This document shows positions 18,095 to 26,727 of a stretch of DNA of 62,035 nt, in pieces. Under the pieces are notes generated by a model, which saw nothing but the letters and a program-made list of their open reading frames with translations, did not search any database and was not told where the DNA came from. Location of the stretch: assembly GCA_964408435.1 (NCBI GenBank), contig CAYOZL010000006.1:1-62035 (forward strand), given 5' to 3'. The stretch comes from CAYOZL01 sp964408435. GTDB lineage: Bacteria > Bdellovibrionota_C > UBA2361 > SZUA-149 > CAYOZL01. The position numbers and the translations under genes were made by a program. Numbering within the stretch: position 1 is the stretch's first letter; every line of letters begins with the position of its first letter.

Positions 18095-18121
18095 AAGCGA
18101 GCTTTATGCTCGCTTTTTTTA
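18095..18121 (+). terminator. Rho-independent terminator of PEP-CTERM gene 2
   Basis: Stem AAGCGAGC/GCTCGCTT, loop TTTAT, T-run. It is identical in core to the terminator at 17147-17173 and lies between convergent genes. Confidence 0.9.
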
Positions 18122-18138
18122 TGCCTTTTTAACTTTAT

Positions 18139-18957
18139 CTAAATTTTAAATTTGCAAGATTGATTAACATCACAGTTTGCACATTTACTTTTTGATGGTG
18201 TTGCCATAGCAGGGATACCAGACTTTATTGATTCAATCTCAGAGATTAAAGAATTAAGCCAAATTTGCTTATCTGATAGATTTTCTATTTTATGATGTTC
18301 TTTATCTTTGCCGATAATAATAATCCCGTAAGGGGGCATTTTGTCTTCCATGAGCTTAAAATGTAGATACATTCTTATTTTATGCCGATCTCTTAATTTT
18401 AAAGTGCTAGGATTGATATCAACAGGGATAATTTTTTTATTTTCAGTAATTAAAGCATCGGGTCTACTTTCTAGGAAATCATTTGAAAGCAAGGTTGTCT
18501 CTATTTGCTTACTTCCTTTAATGGTTAATACCTCTACTTTTTCAGATAAACCCTGATTTAGGTTTATCTTTTTCATTTTCCTATCAAACAGGTCCCAGAT
18601 AAAAATTAGTAAGCCTAATAAGAATAATAAAGCAGCTAGCTCAAAAGGGATTTCTCCATTGTTTTTGATAATTTTAAATTTCTTAGGATCTAATAAAAAT
18701 ACAACTATAGTGAGCATCACTAGGAGTAAGTAGACAAGTTTCGCATATTTTCGCAGTTCGAAGGATTGCTCTTGATTTTTAAACCATTGTTTTTTTACTT
18801 CAGCGCCTTTAGAATTCTGCTTTAAATTAGGGGTTTCAGCTTTATCTTCTAGATTACTCTCTAAGTATTTTAATCTCCATGCCTCAGGACAAACAACATA
18901 AGTAGAGAGTTGTTCAGCAGTAATCTTTGAAGTGCTAGTCTTCAAATCGCTAGCCAA
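18139..18957 (-). CDS. Membrane-inserted Cas4-like PD-(D/E)XK nuclease
   Basis: A 272-aa protein with the layout of Cas4/RecB-type iron-sulfur nucleases. It has exactly four cysteines: Cys23 in YVVCPEAW, and Cys259, Cys262 and Cys268 in KCANCDVNQSC, matching the one-plus-three Fe-S pattern. Between them are RPDALI (Asp167), PVDINPSTLK (Asp180; the usual catalytic Lys position is Asn182, with Lys187 nearby) and DRHKIRMYLHF, like the Cas4 Q-motif helix. Two hydrophobic helices at about 72-89 and 105-122 interrupt the N-terminal part. No other cas gene or CRISPR is present. The start is TTG, one base after the glutamate dehydrogenase stop, so it is probably co-translated with it. Confidence 0.7.
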   Translation of the reverse strand: MASDLKTSTSKITAEQLSTYVVCPEAWRLKYLESNLEDKAETPNLKQNSKGAEVKKQWFKNQEQSFELRKYAKLVYLLLVMLTIVVFLLDPKKFKIIKNNGEIPFELAALLFLLGLLIFIWDLFDRKMKKINLNQGLSEKVEVLTIKGSKQIETTLLSNDFLESRPDALITENKKIIPVDINPSTLKLRDRHKIRMYLHFKLMEDKMPPYGIIIIGKDKEHHKIENLSDKQIWLNSLISEIESIKSGIPAMATPSKSKCANCDVNQSCKFKI

Positions 18958-18958
18958 A

Positions 18959-21900
18959 TTATTTACCTAAGTTTTCTAATTGTTTATTAAGAACAAAAAT
19001 AGCGGGCAAGGTAATTTTATTTTTTTGTAGCTCATATAAGCTTTCTTTGTATCCCGTATATCCTTCTTTATGTTTTGAAAAGTATGTTTCAATTTTTGCC
19101 TTATTACTCTTGGCTTTTACTTTTGAAACTTCAAAAGTTATTTTTGCAATAGCTTTTTTCATCTCAGCTATGCATGTGCTCTTTGCTCCAATCTCCCAGC
19201 GGTCTGTTGCATCTAAGTTTTTAGCTTCTTGAGAGATTTTTCTAATTTGCAATGCTGAACTTAGCATCATGTAAAGCTTTGCTATATTAGTAGAGTCAAG
19301 CTTTTGTTTTTTAGAGATGTCAATTATGTCCAGGTAATCTGCAGAGTTTTTAATATTAGTAACTATAGAAGCTGTTTTCTTATTTACTCCAGCTTTTACA
19401 AGTTTTTTATATTCTTTTTCTACCTTACCTGCCTCTAGCTCTGGAATTAAATTATTACTTTGTTGAAATAGTTTAAGTAAATCTTTTTTATAGCTAGTAG
19501 CAAGTTTAGCGATATCAAAGTTTCTAGGGTTATTAGTAATAATCCATCTAATTGATAATTCGGTAGCTTCTTGAATTTGATTTAGTAGATCTAAGTGCTC
19601 TTTAGTAGAGCCAGCATTATCAATCTTGCTTAATTCTTGCTCAAGTTCAGTTACTTGAAGTATTTCTTCGACAGTTAAAAATGCTCTTATTACAGTTTCT
19701 TTACTTACTGAAAGTTCTTCGCAGGTTCTAACAATGAAGCTAGAGCCCATTCTTTCTACAAATAAGTTAGCAATAATTGTAGAAATAATTTCTTTTCTAA
19801 GTGGATGCCTAAGCACATCTTTTTTGAAATTTTTTGCGATCTCTTTAGGAAAGTAATTAATTAAATACTTCTCAGTACTTTTATCTTCAGAGATCTTTGT
19901 AGAGATTATAGAGTTGTAAACGGCTATTTTAGTGTGAGCAACTAATACGCATAATTCTGGCCTAGTTAGTCCAGCCTTCTTATCTCCTCTACTAGCAAGA
20001 GCCTCATCATCTGGTAAGTCATTTTCATTTCTATTTAATAAGCCTTCATTCTCCAGCATATTGAGTAAGCTACGATAGTAACGCAGATGCTTTCTGCTTC
20101 TTCTTACTGCTAAGCTTATTAGTTGAGATTGTAATCTGTTGTGGTTAAGAACCTTATCGCAAACTTCAAGAGCACATTTTTCTAAAAGTTTATTTCTTTT
20201 ATCTAGGCTAAGTTTTTTATTTTTTACTAGGGACTGAAAAAGTATTTTTAAGTTAACTTCGTGATCCGATAAATCAACTCCTCCAGAGTTATCTACAGCA
20301 TCTGTGTTTACCTTTCCACCAATTCTAGAGTATTCAATTCTAGCTTTTTGAGTAAGACCTAAATTGCCTCCTTCTCCAATTACTCTAGCATGAGTTTCCT
20401 TAGAGTTGATTCTAACAGAGTCGTTACTTGGGTCTCCAACTTCATTTTCAAATGAGGCTTTAATGTAAGTTCCTATTCCTCCATTCCAAAGAAGATCTGC
20501 TGGTGCTTTAAGAATAATCTTGATTAAATCTTCACCATTGTATACTCCAGGCTCACAATTAAGAGATTTTGCAGCATCTGCATTAATCTTAATTTCTTTT
20601 GCTGCTCTTTGATATACTCCTCCACCTTTAGAGATTATTTTCTTACTATAATCTTTCCAGCTAGAATGTTTTAAATTAAATAATCTTTTTCTTTCTTTGA
20701 AAGATTTTTTAGAATTTGGATTTGGGTCTATAAAAATATTTACATGATTAAAAGCAGCAATGAGTTTAATATTGTCACTTAAAAGCATGCCGTTACCAAA
20801 AACGTCTCCTGCCATATCTCCAATGCCAGTAACAGTGAATTCTTCTTTGTCTATATCTAAGCCTATTTCTCTAAAATGCCTACAAGTTGTAACCCAGGCA
20901 CCCTTAGCTGTGATTCCATATTTTTTATGGTCATAACCATTAGAACCACCAGAAGCAAAAGCATCACCAAGCCAGAAATTAAAATCATGAATTGCAATAG
21001 AGTTAGCAATATCACTAAAAGTTGCAGTTCCTCTATCTGCGGCAACTACTAAGTAGGGATCGTCGATATCGTGTATTACCGTATTTTTTGGTCTTACTAT
21101 TTTACCATTAACTAAGTTATCACTTAGTTCAAGAAGAGATGTAATAAACTTTCTATAGCACTGCTCTACTTTTGCTCTAAGTGCGTCTCTACTTGTTGGT
21201 CTATTTTTAACAACAAAACCACCTTTAGCGCCTGTTGGTACGATAATGGAGTTTTTTGTAACTTGTGTTTTCATTAAACCAAGAACCTCTGTGCGAAAAT
21301 CCGCCACTCTATCACTCCATCTTAGTCCACCTCTTGCTACGTATCCGCCTCTAAGGTGCACTCCCTCGAATTCATCTGCACAAACAAATGTTTCAAAAAG
21401 AGGGCGAGGGGAAGGCATTTCAGTGATTTCAGAACATTTAATTTTAAAAGCAATTCTGTATTCGTCATGTCCTTGAAAAAAGTTTGTTCTAACAGCAGCT
21501 TCAAAAAAGTTAATTAAAGATCGAAGCGCCCTATCATAGGCAAGATTGGTAACTGTTTTTAAAAGTGTCAGGTATTTGTTTTTTATTTTTTTTAGATTTT
21601 TATCTCTATTCTTATTATTTGCTCCTTTATATGCACTAGGGTCAAATTTTTCTAAGAAGTAATCAATTGCAACTTTTGCTGCCGCAGGGTTTTGGTTTAG
21701 TGCATTTACTAAGGTTAGCTTAGAGCCAATTGCCTTTATTTGCCATAGGTATTGAAGAGCTGTTCTTAAAACAGCAATATTCTCACAACTTAGTTCGGCA
21801 GAAATTATAAGACTATTTAAAGAATCGTTATAGGCTTTATTTGATAATGCTAGTTTTAAATTATTTGATATTTTTTCTGGTAGGTTTGAATCTATTTCGT

Positions 21901-23665
21901 TGTTGCTAAGTTTAGCAACAACAGTAAAAGCGTATATAGTATATAGGTCTTTGGATGTGACAGTGGTAACAGTTTCTCTTTCTATTGAAAATCCGATGTT
22001 ATCTAGAAAAGGTATAATCTCACTTAGAGAAATAGTTTCTCCTCTTTTGTATATTATTAAATGAGTTTTCTTAAATCCAGAAACTACTCTAGAGATAGAA
22101 GAGATTTCAAATAAACTATCTTTATCTATCTTTAAGATATTTTTTATATCGTATACTGCTTCTTTGGAGCTTCTTACGGATTTATAGTCTTCAGGAAAAG
22201 CATTAGAGAAGGTATGAAAAATTTCTTCAGCTTTATCTTCTTCAAAGCTTTTATTTAATTCATCCAGTAATAACTCTTCCCAACTCTTACTTAAGTTATA
22301 TATTTTTTGCTCTAGTTTTTTAGAATCTTTAGCAGAGAATATCTTAGGAACTAAAAAACTAACACTACCTAGCTCAGAGTCTCCTTTAAAAGTATAAATT
22401 TCACATGAATTTTTCTCTACTTTAAGAAATTTCTCAATCTCTTCCTTAATTAAAGCGTTGTTCTCTCCAGAGATTCTGTCTTTAGGAAGTATTAATCTAA
22501 AACAAGTAAATCTATTTAATCGATCTTTGTATATATTAAGTTTTTGTAGACCACTTTTTTTCAGCTCATAAATTATCGAGAATTCTTCTCTTAATTGAGT
22601 TAAGGAAAGCTCAATGAAATCAAATTTTGGTATATCATCTGCAAAAGAAATTAATTCTTTATAGTTGTGAGTCTTTGGAGGCAGTTTTTCGAGTTCAGCA
22701 ATTTTATTAATTCTATATCTAACTAAAGGAACTTTACTTGAGTCTTCTACAAACCCTCTATAAGTAATTAGGCCTAAAAAGATTTGAAATTTATTTTTAT
22801 CAATTTTAACGCAAAAACAATCTACGTAAGAGTCTCTGTGGATTGGGCTTTTAAGGGAAAGTTTACTGTGTGAAAGTACGTGGTTTTCACTAAAGAGTTT
22901 AATATCTTCTTTAATTTCTTTATTGATTGATTTGGAGTAATCTTTAACTTTAAATATGCCTTTAGTGTTTTTTGATCCACCTCTAAGCGTATATTCGCAA
23001 CTTCCTAGGAAAACAAACCCTGGGTTAATTAACCATTTAATAAATTCCCCAGCTTCAGATTGTTCTAATTTATCAACTTTTTTGTATTTATTATTTAGTA
23101 TGTGGCTGCTAGCATTTTCTGCTTGTATCAGAATCTCAGGGAATTCTTCAGTAACTGTAAGTAGCGTTTTTAAAAGATTTGAAACTTCTTTTTTTAGATT
23201 TACTTTTTTATTTTTAAGATTAGTTTCAACGTATACTAAAGAAATATTTTTCTCAGCATCGGAGGAGGGTATAATCGGATGAAGTTTGAATTTTTCCTCT
23301 ATTCCTAGTTTCTCAAAAAGCATAGCTAATGAATCTACTACAAACGGTCTATCAAAGATGATTGTTTTAAGAATAGTATTGCCGTTTTTCTCAGTAGTTG
23401 TCTCTACTATGAAATCTTTCTCTGAGCTTATGAAGTCTAAGTATAGAACATAGGAGTCGTGTGCAAGCTTTGTTAACTTTTCAATTTCACAAGTCTTAAT
23501 AAACTTAGATGAAGCTCTTCTAAATAGAGTGCTAATGAAATCACTTGGATCCGTTTTCTTGCTTCGAGTATTTTTACTTTGGCGTTTATTTAGTTTTGAT
23601 AATTTCTTTTTAATATCGTTTAATTTAACGTTGTTTAGCTTTACTAAATTCTTTTTGGCAATCAT
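18959..23665 (-). CDS. gdhB: NAD-specific glutamate dehydrogenase, large (180 kDa) class
   Basis: Catabolic NAD-dependent glutamate dehydrogenase of 1568 aa, which deaminates glutamate to 2-oxoglutarate; Pseudomonas GdhB is about 1620 aa, so this is full length. The N-terminal 700 residues carry the regulatory (ACT-like and helical) domains. The catalytic core starts near residue 770 with GGYVARGGLRWSDR and contains PTGAKGGFVVK (about 810). The nucleotide-binding GIGDMAGDVFGNGML and a long helical C-terminal domain follow. A TAGGTTAGAG ribosome site precedes the ATG. The Cas4-like gene follows directly. Confidence 0.95.
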   Translation of the reverse strand: MIAKKNLVKLNNVKLNDIKKKLSKLNKRQSKNTRSKKTDPSDFISTLFRRASSKFIKTCEIEKLTKLAHDSYVLYLDFISSEKDFIVETTTEKNGNTILKTIIFDRPFVVDSLAMLFEKLGIEEKFKLHPIIPSSDAEKNISLVYVETNLKNKKVNLKKEVSNLLKTLLTVTEEFPEILIQAENASSHILNNKYKKVDKLEQSEAGEFIKWLINPGFVFLGSCEYTLRGGSKNTKGIFKVKDYSKSINKEIKEDIKLFSENHVLSHSKLSLKSPIHRDSYVDCFCVKIDKNKFQIFLGLITYRGFVEDSSKVPLVRYRINKIAELEKLPPKTHNYKELISFADDIPKFDFIELSLTQLREEFSIIYELKKSGLQKLNIYKDRLNRFTCFRLILPKDRISGENNALIKEEIEKFLKVEKNSCEIYTFKGDSELGSVSFLVPKIFSAKDSKKLEQKIYNLSKSWEELLLDELNKSFEEDKAEEIFHTFSNAFPEDYKSVRSSKEAVYDIKNILKIDKDSLFEISSISRVVSGFKKTHLIIYKRGETISLSEIIPFLDNIGFSIERETVTTVTSKDLYTIYAFTVVAKLSNNEIDSNLPEKISNNLKLALSNKAYNDSLNSLIISAELSCENIAVLRTALQYLWQIKAIGSKLTLVNALNQNPAAAKVAIDYFLEKFDPSAYKGANNKNRDKNLKKIKNKYLTLLKTVTNLAYDRALRSLINFFEAAVRTNFFQGHDEYRIAFKIKCSEITEMPSPRPLFETFVCADEFEGVHLRGGYVARGGLRWSDRVADFRTEVLGLMKTQVTKNSIIVPTGAKGGFVVKNRPTSRDALRAKVEQCYRKFITSLLELSDNLVNGKIVRPKNTVIHDIDDPYLVVAADRGTATFSDIANSIAIHDFNFWLGDAFASGGSNGYDHKKYGITAKGAWVTTCRHFREIGLDIDKEEFTVTGIGDMAGDVFGNGMLLSDNIKLIAAFNHVNIFIDPNPNSKKSFKERKRLFNLKHSSWKDYSKKIISKGGGVYQRAAKEIKINADAAKSLNCEPGVYNGEDLIKIILKAPADLLWNGGIGTYIKASFENEVGDPSNDSVRINSKETHARVIGEGGNLGLTQKARIEYSRIGGKVNTDAVDNSGGVDLSDHEVNLKILFQSLVKNKKLSLDKRNKLLEKCALEVCDKVLNHNRLQSQLISLAVRRSRKHLRYYRSLLNMLENEGLLNRNENDLPDDEALASRGDKKAGLTRPELCVLVAHTKIAVYNSIISTKISEDKSTEKYLINYFPKEIAKNFKKDVLRHPLRKEIISTIIANLFVERMGSSFIVRTCEELSVSKETVIRAFLTVEEILQVTELEQELSKIDNAGSTKEHLDLLNQIQEATELSIRWIITNNPRNFDIAKLATSYKKDLLKLFQQSNNLIPELEAGKVEKEYKKLVKAGVNKKTASIVTNIKNSADYLDIIDISKKQKLDSTNIAKLYMMLSSALQIRKISQEAKNLDATDRWEIGAKSTCIAEMKKAIAKITFEVSKVKAKSNKAKIETYFSKHKEGYTGYKESLYELQKNKITLPAIFVLNKQLENLGK

Positions 23666-23728
23666 CTCTAACCTATCTGTATAATTGATAATAGTTCTAA
23701 CTTAAAGGCAATATATAAGCTACCTAAA

Positions 23729-25510
23729 TTAGAATAAATTCTTTAGTTGAAAGTTAAGTCCAGGGGCTATTTTTTTAAGGCCTTTTTCTATGCCTTTATT
23801 AATAGCTTTTTCTACAAGTTCCTCCCCTCCAGATTTAGCAGCTCTTTTTACTAAGTTCTTAACATCAGGAAGAACTATAGGAGTTTTTCCATTCTTTTTA
23901 ATAATTACAGGTATAATAATTGTTCCATCCTTTTCGCTTAGATACTTTAAGTTTTTGTTCTTAGCTATGATCTCTTGCGACAAAGCATTTGAAATAATTA
24001 GTTTAGTATTTAGCTCAAGCTTACCACTTGTTAGAATGTTGCCATTACCAGAGATTGTGTAAAGTGAATGAGCTAGATTGAAACTTTTAATATTTATTTT
24101 TTCACCTATTAAAGATGATTTTAAATCTAACTGACTAAAGCTAGTATTCTCTGAATTTAAGATGTTGGAATATTTTTCAGGTACATACTTACTAATTGCA
24201 GAATCTATACCAGATATGCCTTTTAATTCTTCTAGTGTCTTAGCTAGAATATTAAGACCTTTTATTGTGCCGTTTGTTGCTAAGGCTTTAATGTTAGAGT
24301 TGATAGTTTTTTTAGGTTTTTTAAGATTTAAGTTTGATTTAATATCTAGCTTGTCTAATTGGCCTTCAAGTTTAACTGAACTATTAGGCATTATGAAATT
24401 AGAGATAAGACTCAAGTCCATGTTGCTAGCACTAATATTTGCACTTGTTTTTGCTTGATTAACTATTTTAGAGTTTATATCAACTTTGCCGGAAAACATC
24501 TCAAAGTTTGATTTATCTATTGTAATAGTATTGCCATTTTTATTTAGTTTTACCTTGCTGTGTAAATTTATATTTTTAAGCAAGTCAGTGCCTTTTAAAT
24601 TTAATTTATCAAGCTTAAGATCTGTATTTACATTATTATCGGTATAGCCTGAATCTACGTTTAAATTCCCTAGGACTATTCCAGAGGTCTTCCCTGCAAT
24701 GTTAGGGGCTAGGATATTGAGAAATTTTTCAATATTAAAGTTAGAAGCATTTAATTTTGTCTTTGCACTAATGCTAGGTTTTTGATTAATAATTGAATTT
24801 ATATTTAAGCTTTGGCCTCCAGCTTTTACATTAAGAGAATCTATCTCAATTGTATTTTCTAAATTTATTTTTCCTTTTGCTGAAAGTTCAGCATTTAATA
24901 CTTTTCCATCTAAAGTAAAATTCCCTTTTTTGCTGTTGCCTATATCGCTAGCAGTTAAGTTTAAATTTTCTAATTTATATTCAGCACTTGGGCTTTTAGA
25001 AGTGTCTTTAAAGTCGATATTCAAAGAACTTATTTTAATGTCTTTTAAGTTGAATTTAACTTGCTCATCATTTTTAGTATTAGGCTTGTCTTCAGTTTTT
25101 TTATTTATAGCTTTTTTGGTTTCTTTATTTTTTTTATTTAAGATATATTTGCCAAGACTTATTAAGCCATCTTTATTTTTGCTTAATTTAAATTTAGCGT
25201 CACTTAGACTAAAAGTATCAACATTTAGCTTGCCTTTTAGTAGTTGGTTTAGTCCAGTATGTAAGAAAAGATTATCAATGCTAGCTATATTATTCTCTAG
25301 TTCTACCCTAGAGAGTTTAATACCAATGTTTGGAAATACTTTTGCTTCAATATTAGAGATTTTTACATCTTGCTTAGCGATACTCGAGATTGACTTTTCA
25401 ATCTGAGGTTTAAGCTTAGATACAATGGGATTTAGAAAGAAGATACCTGCAATAATGGTGATAATTATAAGTGCAAGTAGCGATAGTATTATCTTAATTA
25501 GTTTACTCAT
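23729..25510 (-). CDS. AsmA-family inner-membrane protein
   Basis: A 593-aa AsmA-like protein. One N-terminal transmembrane helix (residues 4-28) leads into the family motif in which the periplasmic part begins (ISNIEAKVFPNIGIKLSRVEL). The rest is repetitive, Asn/Lys-rich beta structure typical of the AsmA/YhdP/TamB lipid-transfer group, with a conserved end section (GLNILAKTLEELKGI, FNLAHSLYTISGNG). These proteins span the periplasm and are linked to phospholipid transport to the outer membrane. It is divergent from lpxB with a 71-bp gap, which fits an envelope role. Confidence 0.82.
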   Translation of the reverse strand: MSKLIKIILSLLALIIITIIAGIFFLNPIVSKLKPQIEKSISSIAKQDVKISNIEAKVFPNIGIKLSRVELENNIASIDNLFLHTGLNQLLKGKLNVDTFSLSDAKFKLSKNKDGLISLGKYILNKKNKETKKAINKKTEDKPNTKNDEQVKFNLKDIKISSLNIDFKDTSKSPSAEYKLENLNLTASDIGNSKKGNFTLDGKVLNAELSAKGKINLENTIEIDSLNVKAGGQSLNINSIINQKPSISAKTKLNASNFNIEKFLNILAPNIAGKTSGIVLGNLNVDSGYTDNNVNTDLKLDKLNLKGTDLLKNINLHSKVKLNKNGNTITIDKSNFEMFSGKVDINSKIVNQAKTSANISASNMDLSLISNFIMPNSSVKLEGQLDKLDIKSNLNLKKPKKTINSNIKALATNGTIKGLNILAKTLEELKGISGIDSAISKYVPEKYSNILNSENTSFSQLDLKSSLIGEKINIKSFNLAHSLYTISGNGNILTSGKLELNTKLIISNALSQEIIAKNKNLKYLSEKDGTIIIPVIIKKNGKTPIVLPDVKNLVKRAAKSGGEELVEKAINKGIEKGLKKIAPGLNFQLKNLF

Positions 25511-25581
25511 AGTCGCAGTATTTATGACAAATGCGGATTTTCGACAACCGCAGGATTTTAGTGTAGTTATGTCACATTGTT

Positions 25582-26727
25582 ATGGAGATTTTAATAGTTA
25601 CAGGTGAGGCTTCTGGAGATGAACACGGAGCAAAAGTAGTAAGGCAAATTAAGGCCGAAAATCCTGATATTAATTTCTTTGGTATGGGTGGAGAGAATTT
25701 ACGCTCATCTGGTGTTGAAATTATAGTAGATTCTAAAATTGTAGCTGGTGTAATGGGTTTTACAGAAGTTTTTTCAAAACTTTTTTCTTTACTAAAAGCA
25801 AGAAAAAAATTGATTAATGAAATTAAAAGAAGAAAGCCAAAGCTTGCAATTTTAATAGATTTTCCAGATTTTAATTTTAGCCTCTTTAAGACTTTAAAAA
25901 CTCAAAATGTAAAAGTAATTTACTATGCTGCTCCTAAGGTTTGGGCTTGGAGAAAAAGTAGAGTGAAAACTATTAAAAAGTATGTAGATAAAGTACTTTC
26001 AATTATTCCATTTGAAAAAGAATTTTATCAAAAAGCTGGAGTTGATGTTACTTACGTTGGGCATCCTATTTTAGAGCATCAAGACAGAGTCTTAGATAAA
26101 CAAACTCTTATGGCCAATTTAAATTTAGATTCTCAAAAAAAATTATTAGCTTTGCTGCCAGGAAGCAGAAAAGCAGAAATAGATTTGCTTCTACCTGATA
26201 TGCTTGCAGCTGCTGAAATAGTTAAGAGTAAATATAAAGATATTCACAGTAAGAATATACAAGTGGCAATTCCTGTGGCTAGTTCACTAGACTATGATTC
26301 TTTAAAATCTAGAGTACCTACAGATATTAAACTTTTAAAAGGCAATGCTACAGAGTTGTTAAATTGTGCAGATGCCGCAATTATCGCTTCTGGCACAGTT
26401 TTATTGGATGCTTCATTAGCAAAAGTTCCTTTTTTAGTTCTTTATAGACTTAAGCCTTTAACTTATTTTATTGCTAAAAATTTTGTAACAGGAGTAAAGT
26501 ACTTCTCCCTTCCTAATTTAATTTCTGGAAAAGAAGTAGTTAAAGAATTTCTTCAAGACCAAGTCGAACCTGAAATTATAGCAAAAGAAGTTATTAAATT
26601 TTTAGAAGACACAAATTATCGCCGTGATTTAATCTCAAATTTAGAATCTGTTAATTCACAATTAAGTATTGGAGAGAGAACTTCAAGTAAAGTAGCAAAG
26701 GAGGTGCTTCTTGCAGCAAACTCCTAA
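25582..26727 (+). CDS. lpxB: Lipid-A-disaccharide synthase
   Basis: GT19 glycosyltransferase (381 aa) that joins UDP-diacylglucosamine and lipid X to make the lipid A disaccharide at the inner membrane. Signatures: GEASGDEHGAKVV at residues 8-20, FFGMGGENLRSSG, IDFPDFNF, YYAAPKVWAWRKSR, YVGHPILEH and ALLPGSRKAEI. First gene of an lpxB-msbA-waaA operon in which every junction overlaps. Confidence 0.96.
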   Translation: MEILIVTGEASGDEHGAKVVRQIKAENPDINFFGMGGENLRSSGVEIIVDSKIVAGVMGFTEVFSKLFSLLKARKKLINEIKRRKPKLAILIDFPDFNFSLFKTLKTQNVKVIYYAAPKVWAWRKSRVKTIKKYVDKVLSIIPFEKEFYQKAGVDVTYVGHPILEHQDRVLDKQTLMANLNLDSQKKLLALLPGSRKAEIDLLLPDMLAAAEIVKSKYKDIHSKNIQVAIPVASSLDYDSLKSRVPTDIKLLKGNATELLNCADAAIIASGTVLLDASLAKVPFLVLYRLKPLTYFIAKNFVTGVKYFSLPNLISGKEVVKEFLQDQVEPEIIAKEVIKFLEDTNYRRDLISNLESVNSQLSIGERTSSKVAKEVLLAANS

